Assembly (NCBI RefSeq): GCF_003049505.1
Contig: NZ_PYWN01000042.1
Location: 1-64,000, forward strand
From: Metasolibacillus meyeri
GTDB lineage: Bacteria; Bacillota; Bacilli; Bacillales_A; Planococcaceae
DNA: 64,000 bases
Direction of reading: 5' to 3'
How positions within the stretch are numbered: the stretch's first letter is position 1; every line of letters begins with the position of its first letter. Below are positions 30,381 through 39,744 of the stretch, piece after piece. Both the position numbers and the translations under genes were made by a program. Below the pieces are notes generated by a model, which had not been told where the DNA came from, ran no database searches, and saw only the letters and a program-made list of their open reading frames with translations.

Positions 30381-31655
30381 TTATTGTGCCTCCTCGAATG
30401 CGATTTTACCTTCTACCATCGTTAATACCGGCCAGCCTTTTGCTACCCAGCCGTTAAATGGTGTGTTGCGACCTTTTGAAACAAATCCTTCTGCATCAAT
30501 CGTTTGCTCTTTGTTTAAATCGATAATTGTTAAGTCTGCTGATGCGCCTACTGTTAATGTACCGTATGGTAAATCAAAAATCTGAGAAGGTTTCACTGTC
30601 ATCCAGTTAATTAATTGCTTTAATGTCCATTTCCCTGTTTCAACAAAGCTTGTATATAAAAGTGGGAATGCTGTTTCAAAGCCAACGATACCGAATGGTG
30701 CTCCTACCATCCCACAGCATTTTTCTTCGACTGTGTGCGGTGCATGGTCTGTTGCGATACAATCGATCGTGCCATCTAATAATGCCGCATGTAAAGAATC
30801 TTTATCGTCTGCTGCACGTAATGGTGGGTTCATTTTCCAGTTTGCATCATCTGAAGGGATGTCCATTTCTTCAAGTAATAAGTGATGTGGACAAACCTCT
30901 GCTGTCACGCGAATACCTGCAGCTTTTGCATCGCGTACTGCGCGCACAGATTCCTTCGTTGATACGTGACAAACATGATAGCGAGCACCTGCTGCTTCCG
31001 CTAATAATACATCACGTGCGATTTGTACTGATTCACAAATTGATGGAATACCTGGTAGACCAAGCTCTTTATTACGTGTTCCTTCATGCATAACCCCTTC
31101 ATAAATAAGTGAGTTATCTTCACAGTGCGCCACAACGACTGCATCAATGCGTGCTGCTTCCTTCATTTGCTCATACATCGTTGCTGCTAGCTGAATGCCG
31201 ACACCGTCATCTGAGAAGGCTACTGCCCCTTGTGCTTTTAGCTCTTCCATATTTGTACGTACCTCACCTGAAATGTCTTTCGTTAGTGAGCCGTATGGTA
31301 ATACACGAATGACAGCACTGTCTTGAATCAAGCCGTTGATTAATTGCATGTTTTCAATTGAATCGGGTACTGGCTTCGTATTTGGCATTGCACAAATTGT
31401 TGTAAAACCACCTTTTGCTGCTGATGCTGTCCCTGTCGCAATTGTTTCTTTATGCTCGAAGCCTGGCTCACGTAAATGTGTATGTACATCAACAAAGCCT
31501 GGTGCTACTAAGTTGCCTTTTCCATCAATCACTTGCGCATGTGCTGGCTGTTCGCCGCCGATTGCTGTAATTTTGCCTTCTTCAATCGTAATGCTTGTCG
31601 TTACTAGCTCGCTTGCTTCGTTCACCATTTTGATGTTGTGGATAAATGTTGTCAT
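30381..31655 (-). CDS. pyrC: Dihydroorotase
   Basis: Zinc amidohydrolase (424 residues, class I type) closing carbamoyl aspartate to dihydroorotate. The metal motif [11 protein letters not shown] lies near residue 57; further metal histidines are in VVAHCED and YHVCHVS, and the catalytic aspartate is in CIATDHAPH. It follows pyrB by one base and precedes carA by two. Confidence 0.97.
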   Translation of the reverse strand: MTTFIHNIKMVNEASELVTTSITIEEGKITAIGGEQPAHAQVIDGKGNLVAPGFVDVHTHLREPGFEHKETIATGTASAAKGGFTTICAMPNTKPVPDSIENMQLINGLIQDSAVIRVLPYGSLTKDISGEVRTNMEELKAQGAVAFSDDGVGIQLAATMYEQMKEAARIDAVVVAHCEDNSLIYEGVMHEGTRNKELGLPGIPSICESVQIARDVLLAEAAGARYHVCHVSTKESVRAVRDAKAAGIRVTAEVCPHHLLLEEMDIPSDDANWKMNPPLRAADDKDSLHAALLDGTIDCIATDHAPHTVEEKCCGMVGAPFGIVGFETAFPLLYTSFVETGKWTLKQLINWMTVKPSQIFDLPYGTLTVGASADLTIIDLNKEQTIDAEGFVSKGRNTPFNGWVAKGWPVLTMVEGKIAFEEAQ

Positions 31656-31656
31656 A

Positions 31657-32535
31657 TTATTCTCTCCCCTTCAAAATTGTTTCTAAAATTGCCATACGTG
31701 CAAAAACGCCGTTACGTACTTGCTGGAAAATACGCGAACGTTCACATTCCACTAGCTCATCAGCGATTTCCACATCCCGATTCACAGGTGCAGGGTGCAT
31801 AATGATTGCCCCATCCTTCATTTGTGCCTCACGCTCCACCGTTAAGCCATATTGCTCATGGTAGCTTTCTTTAGAAAAGCTTTTACTTACTGAATGACGC
31901 TCATGCTGAATGCGCAGCAACATAATCACATCGCTATCATGAATAAGCTCATCCCATGAATGATGTGCTTCAAATTGTCCTGCCCATTCTTCTGGGCATA
32001 GGAAGCGAACATTCGCCCCTAGCTTCGTTAAAGCGGCTGCATTCGATTTCGCTACACGACTATGTGAAATATCCCCAACAATCGTAATCTTTAAATTTTC
32101 GAATGTGCCAAATTCCTTTTGAATTGTATATAAATCAAGCAGACTTTGTGACGGATGTTGACCTGCTCCATCCCCTGCATTGATGACAGCACAATTAATG
32201 CCTTCTAAAAGCTCATTGTAATATTCATCTTCTTTTGCCCGAATAACAACTGCATCTAACCCAATCATTTCAAGCGTCTTTACTGTATCGTACATCGTTT
32301 CACCCTTTAATGCACTCGAAAATCCTGCGTCGAAGGGAATAACTGTACAACCTATACGGTGCTCCGCCATTTCAAAGCTTGTTTTCGTTCTCGTACTCGG
32401 CTCAAAAAATAAATTAGCGACATTGTAGGAGCGTGCTAACTGTGATCCTTCACCATTCTCAAAGGCTCTTGCTCGCTCTAGTATGTGTAAAATTTCTTCA
32501 TTCGTTAAATGCTCCATGGATAATAAATTTTTCAT
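31657..32535 (-). CDS. pyrB: Aspartate carbamoyltransferase catalytic subunit
   Basis: First committed step of pyrimidine synthesis. [18 protein letters not shown] binds carbamoyl phosphate, and [18 protein letters not shown] and [12 protein letters not shown] complete the active site. ATG 32535 is seven bases after GGAGGC and gives 292 residues; ATG 32541 overlaps that site and is less likely. No regulatory pyrI is present, as is usual in Bacillales. The 33-base gap to pyrP has no PyrR attenuator, unlike B. subtilis. Confidence 0.96.
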   Translation of the reverse strand: MKNLLSMEHLTNEEILHILERARAFENGEGSQLARSYNVANLFFEPSTRTKTSFEMAEHRIGCTVIPFDAGFSSALKGETMYDTVKTLEMIGLDAVVIRAKEDEYYNELLEGINCAVINAGDGAGQHPSQSLLDLYTIQKEFGTFENLKITIVGDISHSRVAKSNAAALTKLGANVRFLCPEEWAGQFEAHHSWDELIHDSDVIMLLRIQHERHSVSKSFSKESYHEQYGLTVEREAQMKDGAIIMHPAPVNRDVEIADELVECERSRIFQQVRNGVFARMAILETILKGRE

Positions 32536-32568
32536 TTTCATGCCTCCAGTTACAATGTGCTAAGATTT

Positions 32569-33900
32569 TTATTCTTCATCTAAATTGGCAACCGTTTTTT
32601 CACGCCCTGGTAATAGCAAGTTTAATAAAACACCGACGATTGCTGCTAATGCCATCCCTTCTACTGCAAACGCCTCTGTGAAGTGGAAGGCTGCACCGCC
32701 TATACCGATGACTAAAATAACAGATGAAATCACTAAGTTACGGTTGTTGCCAAAGTCGATATTGTTTTCAACAAGCATACGTAAGCCACTTGATGCGATA
32801 ATCCCAAAGAGTAAGATTGAAATACCACCTAGCACAGCTGTTGGTATCGTTTGAATCAACGCCATCGCTTTCCCTACGAAAGAGAAGACAATTGCAAGTA
32901 CTGCGGCACCTAAAATCACGTACACTGAGTAGACACGGGTAATTGCAAGTACGCCGATATTTTCACCGTATGTCGTTTTCGGTGGACCACCGATTAAAGC
33001 GCTCAAAAATGTCCCAATTCCGTCCCCTAATATCGAACGATGTAAGCCTGGATCTTTAATATAATTGCGCTTGACAACTTTCCCTAATACAAGCTGATGC
33101 CCGATATGCTCCGACAATGTTACGATGACAATCGGCACCATCGCCCAGAAGATTTTGGAAGTAACCGTAAATTCATAATGGATACCTGGTATTAAAAAGT
33201 CTGGTAGCGCAAGCCATTGTGCTTCACTCACTGCTGTGAAATCGACAATTCCGAGGATGACAGCGTATAGATAACCGATAATGATACCGAGCAAAATCGG
33301 CATTGCACTTAAAATATTTTTAAAATACACCGTGAAAATAATAGCTGAAAATAGCGTAACTAATGCTACTGTAAAATGCTTAAAGCTATAAACCGTCTCT
33401 TTCACCATTTCGCCTGTTGCTGCATCTAGCGTCTCAACTTTAATATTCATCGCCATATCGACAGCAGTTCCAGCTAACCCTAGACCAATCACCATAATGA
33501 CTGGCGCAACAACGATTGGTGGTAAAATGCCCATTAACCATTTGTAGCCTGTCTTCCATATGACTAATGACACAATTCCATATGTAAGCCCTACAAGCAT
33601 CGCACCAATCATCGCGTTCCCTGGATTGATGCTCTCACCATTGTTTAACCCAGCTGCAATCGATATCGGTGCGATAAAGGCGAATGAAGAGCCTAAGTAA
33701 GCTGGTACTTTAAACTGTGTAATTAAAAGAAAAACAATTGTAGCAATTCCGCTCGTTAATAAGGCAATTGCAGGGCTTAAGCCAACTAGCTTTGGCACTA
33801 AGATTGTCGCGCCAAACATGGCAAACATGTGCTGGAAACTTAAAGTAACTAGTTGAATGCCAGATGGCTTTTCATGAATATCTAATAGCGGCTTTGACAT
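32569..33900 (-). CDS. pyrP: Uracil permease
   Basis: Membrane uracil/H+ symporter of the NCS2/UraA family, 443 residues with about 14 hydrophobic segments. The family signature stretches QHMFAMFGATILVP near the N-terminus and GGPPKTTYGENIGVLAITRVYS are clear. AGGAGG lies six bases before the ATG. It follows pyrR after a gap entirely filled by structured repeat copy D instead of the PyrR attenuator found there in B. subtilis. Confidence 0.96.
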   Translation of the reverse strand: MSKPLLDIHEKPSGIQLVTLSFQHMFAMFGATILVPKLVGLSPAIALLTSGIATIVFLLITQFKVPAYLGSSFAFIAPISIAAGLNNGESINPGNAMIGAMLVGLTYGIVSLVIWKTGYKWLMGILPPIVVAPVIMVIGLGLAGTAVDMAMNIKVETLDAATGEMVKETVYSFKHFTVALVTLFSAIIFTVYFKNILSAMPILLGIIIGYLYAVILGIVDFTAVSEAQWLALPDFLIPGIHYEFTVTSKIFWAMVPIVIVTLSEHIGHQLVLGKVVKRNYIKDPGLHRSILGDGIGTFLSALIGGPPKTTYGENIGVLAITRVYSVYVILGAAVLAIVFSFVGKAMALIQTIPTAVLGGISILLFGIIASSGLRMLVENNIDFGNNRNLVISSVILVIGIGGAAFHFTEAFAVEGMALAAIVGVLLNLLLPGREKTVANLDEE

Positions 33901-33921
33901 ATCGTTCCTCCTAATTTTTAT

Positions 33922-34765
<844 letters not shown>

Positions 34766-34794
34766 GGTGCAATATTCATTTTTAACTGCTACTT

Positions 34795-34823
34795 ATTATA
34801 ATGCTATCTCAAGATACTGTCAA
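34795..34823 (-). promoter_or_regulatory. Consensus SigA promoter of the pyr operon
   Basis: TTGACA (34818-34823) and TATAAT (34795-34800) on the minus strand have an exact 17-base spacer, a perfect match to consensus. It sits directly after the rluD stop and in front of the attenuator. Confidence 0.92.
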
Positions 34824-34826
34824 TAA

Positions 34827-35732
34827 CTATTGACGTAACTCTGTAAGTAATTGTTGAAAGTCCTCTGGAAGCGGTGAAGAAAACTCTAAATACTCGCCTG
34901 TAGCCGGATGGATAAAGCCTAAAATTCCTGCATGAAGAACTTGTCCATCAAAATCAATTGTTTTTTTCAGCCCATATTTTGGATCTCCTACTAGTGGAAA
35001 ACCAATGTATTGCATATGAACACGAATTTGATGCGTGCGTCCTGTTTCTAAGCGACATTCTACTAACGTATAATCCCCAAATCGTTCAATTACTTGGAAA
35101 TGTGTCACAGCATTTTTACCATTATCAACAATTGCTTGTTTTTGACGATCCTTTGTATCGCGTCCAATTGGCGCATCGATTGTTCCTTTATCATGTGCAA
35201 TATGACCGTGCACTAAGGCTGTATATTTACGTGTCACTGATTTTTCTACAAGCTGGTTGACTAAAGATTCATGTGCAACATCATTTTTGGCAACCATTAA
35301 TAAGCCTGACGTATCTTTATCAATACGATGGACAATCCCTGGTCGTAGTACACCGTTAATGCCAGATAAATCCTTACAATGATGCATTAAACCATTGACC
35401 AAGGTACCTGTCATATGCCCTGGTGCAGGGTGAACAACCATTCCTTTTGGCTTGTTGACAACAACAACATCCGCATCCTCATAAACGATGTTTAATGCCA
35501 AATCTTCCGCAATTACTTCTAATGATTCTGGTTCTGGAACATCAACTTCAATGATGTCGCCTTCCCTCACCTTATATTTTGCTTTCACTTCTGCGCCATT
35601 CACTTTCACAACACCGTCTGTTACCCAATTGTTAATTTGTGTGCGTGACCATTCTTCTTGCAAGCTTGCTAGCGCTTTATCAATACGCTCTCCTGCTTGT
35701 TGTGCTTCAATTGTATATGTGACTACTGTCAT
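34827..35732 (-). CDS. rluD: RluD-type 23S rRNA pseudouridine synthase (YlyB)
   Basis: Pseudouridine synthase of the RluA/RluD family, 301 residues. An N-terminal S4 domain (residues 12-75) is followed by the catalytic domain with VHRIDKDTSGLLMVAKN, where the aspartate is the nucleophile, and ETGRTHQIRVHM. The exact uridine targets are inferred from the family. It overlaps lspA by four bases and precedes pyrR, as ylyB does in B. subtilis. Confidence 0.92.
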   Translation of the reverse strand: MTVVTYTIEAQQAGERIDKALASLQEEWSRTQINNWVTDGVVKVNGAEVKAKYKVREGDIIEVDVPEPESLEVIAEDLALNIVYEDADVVVVNKPKGMVVHPAPGHMTGTLVNGLMHHCKDLSGINGVLRPGIVHRIDKDTSGLLMVAKNDVAHESLVNQLVEKSVTRKYTALVHGHIAHDKGTIDAPIGRDTKDRQKQAIVDNGKNAVTHFQVIERFGDYTLVECRLETGRTHQIRVHMQYIGFPLVGDPKYGLKKTIDFDGQVLHAGILGFIHPATGEYLEFSSPLPEDFQQLLTELRQ

Positions 35733-36208
35733 TGTTTCACCTTTTTCTTTTGTTGTTGGTCGTCTAAAATAACGGCAATTAATAGCATGACAACCGCAAT
35801 CGATAATGCGGCATCCGCTACGTTAAAAATCGGAAATTCATAATTGATAATAGGAATAAGAACATCTACAAAATCAACGACTTCTCCTCTAAATAAGCGG
35901 TCGATAAAGTTTCCTACCGCTCCACCAAATAATAACATTAAACTTGCTTGGAACAACGGCTTGCCTTTTGCTTCTGTATAGAAAAAATAAAGAATAGCAA
36001 TGATAACACCGATTGTTACGATTGTAAACAGCCACATTTGCCCTTGTAGCATGCCCCAAGCTGCGCCTTTATTGCGGTGTGATAATAAACCGAGCCACGG
36101 GTCCCAAATGCCAATACGCTCGCCAACCTCCATATTTTTAACGATCATCCATTTTGTAATTTGATCTAATAAAATAGCTAGTATCGCTATTCCATAATAT
36201 TTTTTCAA
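35729..36208 (-). CDS. lspA: Lipoprotein signal peptidase (SPase II)
   Basis: Membrane aspartyl peptidase that removes signal peptides from prelipoproteins. The 159 residues form four hydrophobic segments; the two catalytic aspartates lie in GNFIDRLFRGEVVDFVDV and FNVADAALSIAV. It is coupled to rluD. In B. subtilis the next gene upstream is ylyA and then ileS; here a polyketide synthase pair and an EAL-HDOD gene intervene. Confidence 0.96.
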   Translation of the reverse strand: MKKYYGIAILAILLDQITKWMIVKNMEVGERIGIWDPWLGLLSHRNKGAAWGMLQGQMWLFTIVTIGVIIAILYFFYTEAKGKPLFQASLMLLFGGAVGNFIDRLFRGEVVDFVDVLIPIINYEFPIFNVADAALSIAVVMLLIAVILDDQQQKKKVKQ

Positions 36209-36372
36209 AAATGCCGCCTCCGTTTACACAATATGCTCTTTATTTTACCACAGACTGGGACGGACGAATAATATTATCTTCTCTACCGTATTTCATTCCT
36301 CTATGAAAAAGGCATGTTCTTCCACCTTCCTTGCATACATTACATCATACTTGAATTGGAGGGAAAGTTTAT

Positions 36373-37455
36373 ATGCCTAAAATTTGCTCAATTAGTACAT
36401 ATCAAGCACCTTACACATTAACGCAGCAGGATGCACAGCAATTAACAAAAGAGCTTTTTCAACAGCAGATGCCTCGACTCGAGAGACTATTGAAAGTTTT
36501 TGATAATGGAGGCATTGCAACGCGACAGCTCTGTGTATCACCTGAGTGGCATCGCACACCACATTCGTTCGCGGAGCGCAATCAATTATATGTAGAACTA
36601 GCAACACAGTATAGCATTGAAGTCATTCAACAATGCTTAAAAAATCAAGAGTTTCTCGTCTCTCCTATCGCTCCATCTGATATTGATGCGATTATTTTTG
36701 TTAGTACAACCGGTTTAGCTACCCCTAGTGTTGATGCGCGTGTTATGAATAACTTACCTTTCTCTGATCGACTAAGACGTATACCACTTTGGGGACTTGG
36801 CTGTGCTGGTGGTGCGGCAGGTATTAGTCGAGCATTTGATTTCTGCCAAGCGTACCCAACGGCGAAAGTGCTTGTCGTTTGTGTAGAACTTTGTAGCTTA
36901 ACATTCCAAACGGAGGATGTGCGCAAAAGCAATATCGTTGGTGCTTCATTATTCGCTGACGGTGCTGCTGCTGTTCTCATATGCGGTGATAAAGCAAATA
37001 TCGAGCTACAGTGCAATATGCCCTATATTATTCATAGCGCTTCTAAATTATTGCCTAATTCTGAACAAGTAATGGGCTGGGATGTGCAAAACAGTGGCTT
37101 ACATGTTATTTTCCAAAAAAGCATTCCTGCAATTATTCATAGCTGGCTACCTTCATTTATTACAGAATTTTTAGAAGAGCAATATTTAACAGAACGTGAT
37201 GTGGCACATTTTATCGCACACCCCGGTGGAAAAAAAGTGCTTGAAGCTTATCAACAGGCGTTGTGCCTAACAAATGAACAAACAGTAATTGCTCAGACGG
37301 TGTTACAACAATATGGTAATATGTCTTCACCTACTGTGCTCTATGTGCTAGAGCAATTTATGTTACAAAACAAAGAATCCAATGAGTTTGGTATGCTCGT
37401 TGCGTTAGGACCTGGTTTTTGTGGTGAAGCTGTATTAGTAAAATGGGGGGCATGA
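36373..37455 (+). CDS. Type III polyketide synthase (chalcone synthase family, BpsA-like)
   Basis: Homodimeric ketosynthase that extends fatty acyl-CoA with malonyl-CoA to alkylpyrones or alkylresorcinols (known for B. subtilis BpsA/BcsA). The catalytic triad is complete: Cys144 in GLGCAGGAAG, His283 in IAHPGGKKV and Asn316 in YGNMSSPT. The length of 360 residues is normal. A GGAGGG site precedes the ATG. It is directly followed by the membrane methyltransferase that in B. subtilis O-methylates the pyrone. The pair is transcribed against the flanking lspA and EAL-HDOD genes. Confidence 0.92.
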   Translation: MPKICSISTYQAPYTLTQQDAQQLTKELFQQQMPRLERLLKVFDNGGIATRQLCVSPEWHRTPHSFAERNQLYVELATQYSIEVIQQCLKNQEFLVSPIAPSDIDAIIFVSTTGLATPSVDARVMNNLPFSDRLRRIPLWGLGCAGGAAGISRAFDFCQAYPTAKVLVVCVELCSLTFQTEDVRKSNIVGASLFADGAAAVLICGDKANIELQCNMPYIIHSASKLLPNSEQVMGWDVQNSGLHVIFQKSIPAIIHSWLPSFITEFLEEQYLTERDVAHFIAHPGGKKVLEAYQQALCLTNEQTVIAQTVLQQYGNMSSPTVLYVLEQFMLQNKESNEFGMLVALGPGFCGEAVLVKWGA

Positions 37456-37457
37456 GG

Positions 37458-37979
37458 ATGGCCTATTTATTTCTAGCCATTGTTATTTTACAACGCTTCA
37501 CAGAATTAATTATTGCACGTCATAATGAGCGCTGGCTACGTGCACAAGGCGCTTATGAGGTAGGAGCATCACACTATCCGTACATGCTTGCACTGCATAG
37601 CAGCTTTTTTATTATCTTAATTTTAGAAATAACATTGAAAAAAACGTTAGTGTCTCCTGTGTTTTTGCTATTGTTGTTATTATTTATCGGTGTTCAAGCA
37701 ATGCGTATATGGTGCATCTATTCTTTAGGGCGCTTTTGGAACACAAAAATTTTTATTTTGCCGAATGCAACAGTCGTTCGCAAAGGACCTTATCGCTTTT
37801 TGCGCCATCCTAATTATATTGTTGTCAGCCTAGAATTTCTTATACTCCCCTTCATGTTCCAAGCTTATTTCAGCGCATTTATTTTCACTGTGTTAAACGT
37901 TGCCATGCTATCTGTACGTATTCCAATTGAGGAACGAGCATTACGACAAGCAACTGATTATAGCAAAGCCTTTAAATAA
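37458..37979 (+). CDS. Isoprenylcysteine carboxyl methyltransferase-like protein (YpbQ/BpsB)
   Basis: Integral membrane methyltransferase of the ICMT/PEMT type, about 173 residues with four or five membrane segments. The conserved SAM-binding C-terminal motif GPYRFLRHPNYIVV is clear, followed by RIPIEERAL. GGGGGG lies seven bases before ATG 37458; ATG 37452 overlaps the polyketide synthase stop as ATGA and is an alternative. In B. subtilis the partner BpsB methylates the alkylpyrone products, so the same role is inferred. Confidence 0.88.
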   Translation: MAYLFLAIVILQRFTELIIARHNERWLRAQGAYEVGASHYPYMLALHSSFFIILILEITLKKTLVSPVFLLLLLLFIGVQAMRIWCIYSLGRFWNTKIFILPNATVVRKGPYRFLRHPNYIVVSLEFLILPFMFQAYFSAFIFTVLNVAMLSVRIPIEERALRQATDYSKAFK

Positions 37980-37987
37980 AGAAATTT

Positions 37988-38036
37988 AAGAAACTACATC
38001 GAAAGGAGCTAGCTTCTCTTTTCAATGTAGTTTCTT
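37988..38036. terminator. Long bidirectional hairpin terminator
   Basis: Arms AAGAAACTACAT and ATGTAGTTTCTT (37988-37999, 38025-38036) with an inner near-palindrome around GAGCTAGCTTC. It separates the convergent ICMT-like and EAL-HDOD genes. Confidence 0.85.
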
Positions 38037-38037
38037 T

Positions 38038-39267
38038 TCATAGTAATTTTTCAGCCCAAGTTAATGCTTCATTATACAAATCATCCATTTCATAAGCATC
38101 TAAGCCTAAAGCGGCTCCTATTTCCTCAAGTTTATCCCACTCTAACTTACTTAGCGTAATGCTAAATTGTAAATAAGGCGTGATATCTGTTTGGTGACCT
38201 AAAAGTGTATGAATAACATTGTTCGATAAAGGAAGCTTTTGTAGGATCTCTTCTAAATTGCTTCTTAATAGTGTATCAATTAATGAAAACATACCTGTTA
38301 AAAAATATTCTGACGGATTTTGATTATGATGACGCTTCGCTAGCAATTCACACACTTTCGCTCTAAAGAAAGATGAACGCATAATTTCTTCATAAAAACC
38401 TCCGCTATCTCCAAAATGTTGCTCGCTCATCGCTATAAAATAAATCCATTTTCTTAAGTTCGGTAGCCCAAACATCATGATGGCCTGTCTAACCGATTGA
38501 ATTTTCGATTTGGACTGTACGGTCGTAATATTGATTGTTTGTAAAAGCTTATACGTCAATGATAAATCATTTTCTATACTTTCAGCTACTAACTGAACAT
38601 CCGGCTCTTCATCATTTAACAACACTAATGTATTTAAATATTGAATTGTATTAGAGGGGATACTCGTGCCAGCCAACGTTTGCGGCTTTTCAAAAAAATA
38701 GCCTTGGAATAATGTATATCCTAAATATTTAGCACTATTAAAATCATCATATGTTTCCACTTTTTCTGCTAGCAATTGAATATGTGGAAAATTCATTTTT
38801 ACTTTTCTCTCGACTTTATAGCGCTCCTCCACAGGAGACAGTAAAAAGTCAATTTTAATATAGTCTACATATTGAAATAGTTCATCGTATTCTTCTATTT
38901 GCTCATTTAAAATAAAATCATCCAGTGCAATTTGAAAACCTTTTTCTTTTAATCTTCGTACTCTTGCAGTAAGCTTTTTTGTAATCGGAATATCTTCCAG
39001 TATTTCAACTACTATTTGAGTAGGTTCTAACCAATCAAAAATAGAACTATATAATAAATTCTCAGTAAAATTCACAAAAACAGGCTTCTCCTTCATCACT
39101 CTTTCTGCACCAAAAAGAAGAAGAGTATTTACCAACACTTTTACCGTTGCAGTGTCAGAATCAATATTAGGGAATTCGTTTAAATCTTTGCTTCTATACA
39201 ATAATTCATAAGCAATAACTTCCTTTTTAACATTAAGGATTGGTTGTCTTCCAACAAAAATCTCCAT
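38038..39267 (-). CDS. EAL-HDOD domain protein (YuxH/CdgJ-like)
   Basis: Signalling protein with an N-terminal EAL domain (about residues 1-200) and a C-terminal HDOD domain (about 200-405). It starts MEIFVGRQPILNVKKEVIAYELLYRS, typical of the YuxH family. The EAL core appears degenerate (YELLYR rather than E-A-L, and few metal ligands), so c-di-GMP hydrolysis is doubtful; relatives act as regulators of motility or surface behaviour. ATG 39267 has AGAAGGG upstream and is chosen over 39303. Confidence 0.85.
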   Translation of the reverse strand: MEIFVGRQPILNVKKEVIAYELLYRSKDLNEFPNIDSDTATVKVLVNTLLLFGAERVMKEKPVFVNFTENLLYSSIFDWLEPTQIVVEILEDIPITKKLTARVRRLKEKGFQIALDDFILNEQIEEYDELFQYVDYIKIDFLLSPVEERYKVERKVKMNFPHIQLLAEKVETYDDFNSAKYLGYTLFQGYFFEKPQTLAGTSIPSNTIQYLNTLVLLNDEEPDVQLVAESIENDLSLTYKLLQTINITTVQSKSKIQSVRQAIMMFGLPNLRKWIYFIAMSEQHFGDSGGFYEEIMRSSFFRAKVCELLAKRHHNQNPSEYFLTGMFSLIDTLLRSNLEEILQKLPLSNNVIHTLLGHQTDITPYLQFSITLSKLEWDKLEEIGAALGLDAYEMDDLYNEALTWAEKLL

Positions 39268-39643
39268 CTCATTACCCTTCTTTTTATATAATTTATTGTA
39301 CAATTATTCCATTTATTTTTGTGAAAAATATACACTTAAGTATTAAGTCATAAATAATTTCTGAACATCACCAATTTATGAAAAAGCTTAGCTGTATAGC
39401 ATTATATATAATATATGAGAAAAAATAAACTTAAATTTCTTACTTTTAGTATAGGTAAATTACGAATAACTAAAAAGGACTGAAGGACCTAATATTTTAA
39501 TCTTGAGTATCTCATATGAAATTGCTATATCTTTATCCACCAGTAGAAAGGCTATTTTGATACAGTAATTCATCAATATTTTAAGAATTAACTATGTTTT
39601 ATAGTCTAATACTTTTCATATCATAGCAAATATTAAAGTTAAG
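39268..39643. other. AT-rich intergenic region without recognisable gene
   Basis: About 375 bases of very AT-rich sequence between the EAL-HDOD start and the ileS terminator. It must hold the promoter of the EAL-HDOD gene, but no clear -35/-10 pair stands out and no reading frame with a ribosome binding site is seen. Confidence 0.5.
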
Positions 39644-39691
39644 CTAAAAAGCCTGAACTACTGGATTTCATAGAGTAGTTCAGGCTTTTAG
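39644..39691 (-). terminator. Terminator after ileS
   Basis: A stem of about 16 bp, AAAAAGCCTGAACTA with TAGTTCAGGCTTTT, is followed on the minus strand by further Ts, some 55 bases past the ileS stop. Confidence 0.88.
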
Positions 39692-39744
39692 TTAAAATTA
39701 TTTATCAATTACACAGAGATCCGCAATAAATATTCTGAATTAAG

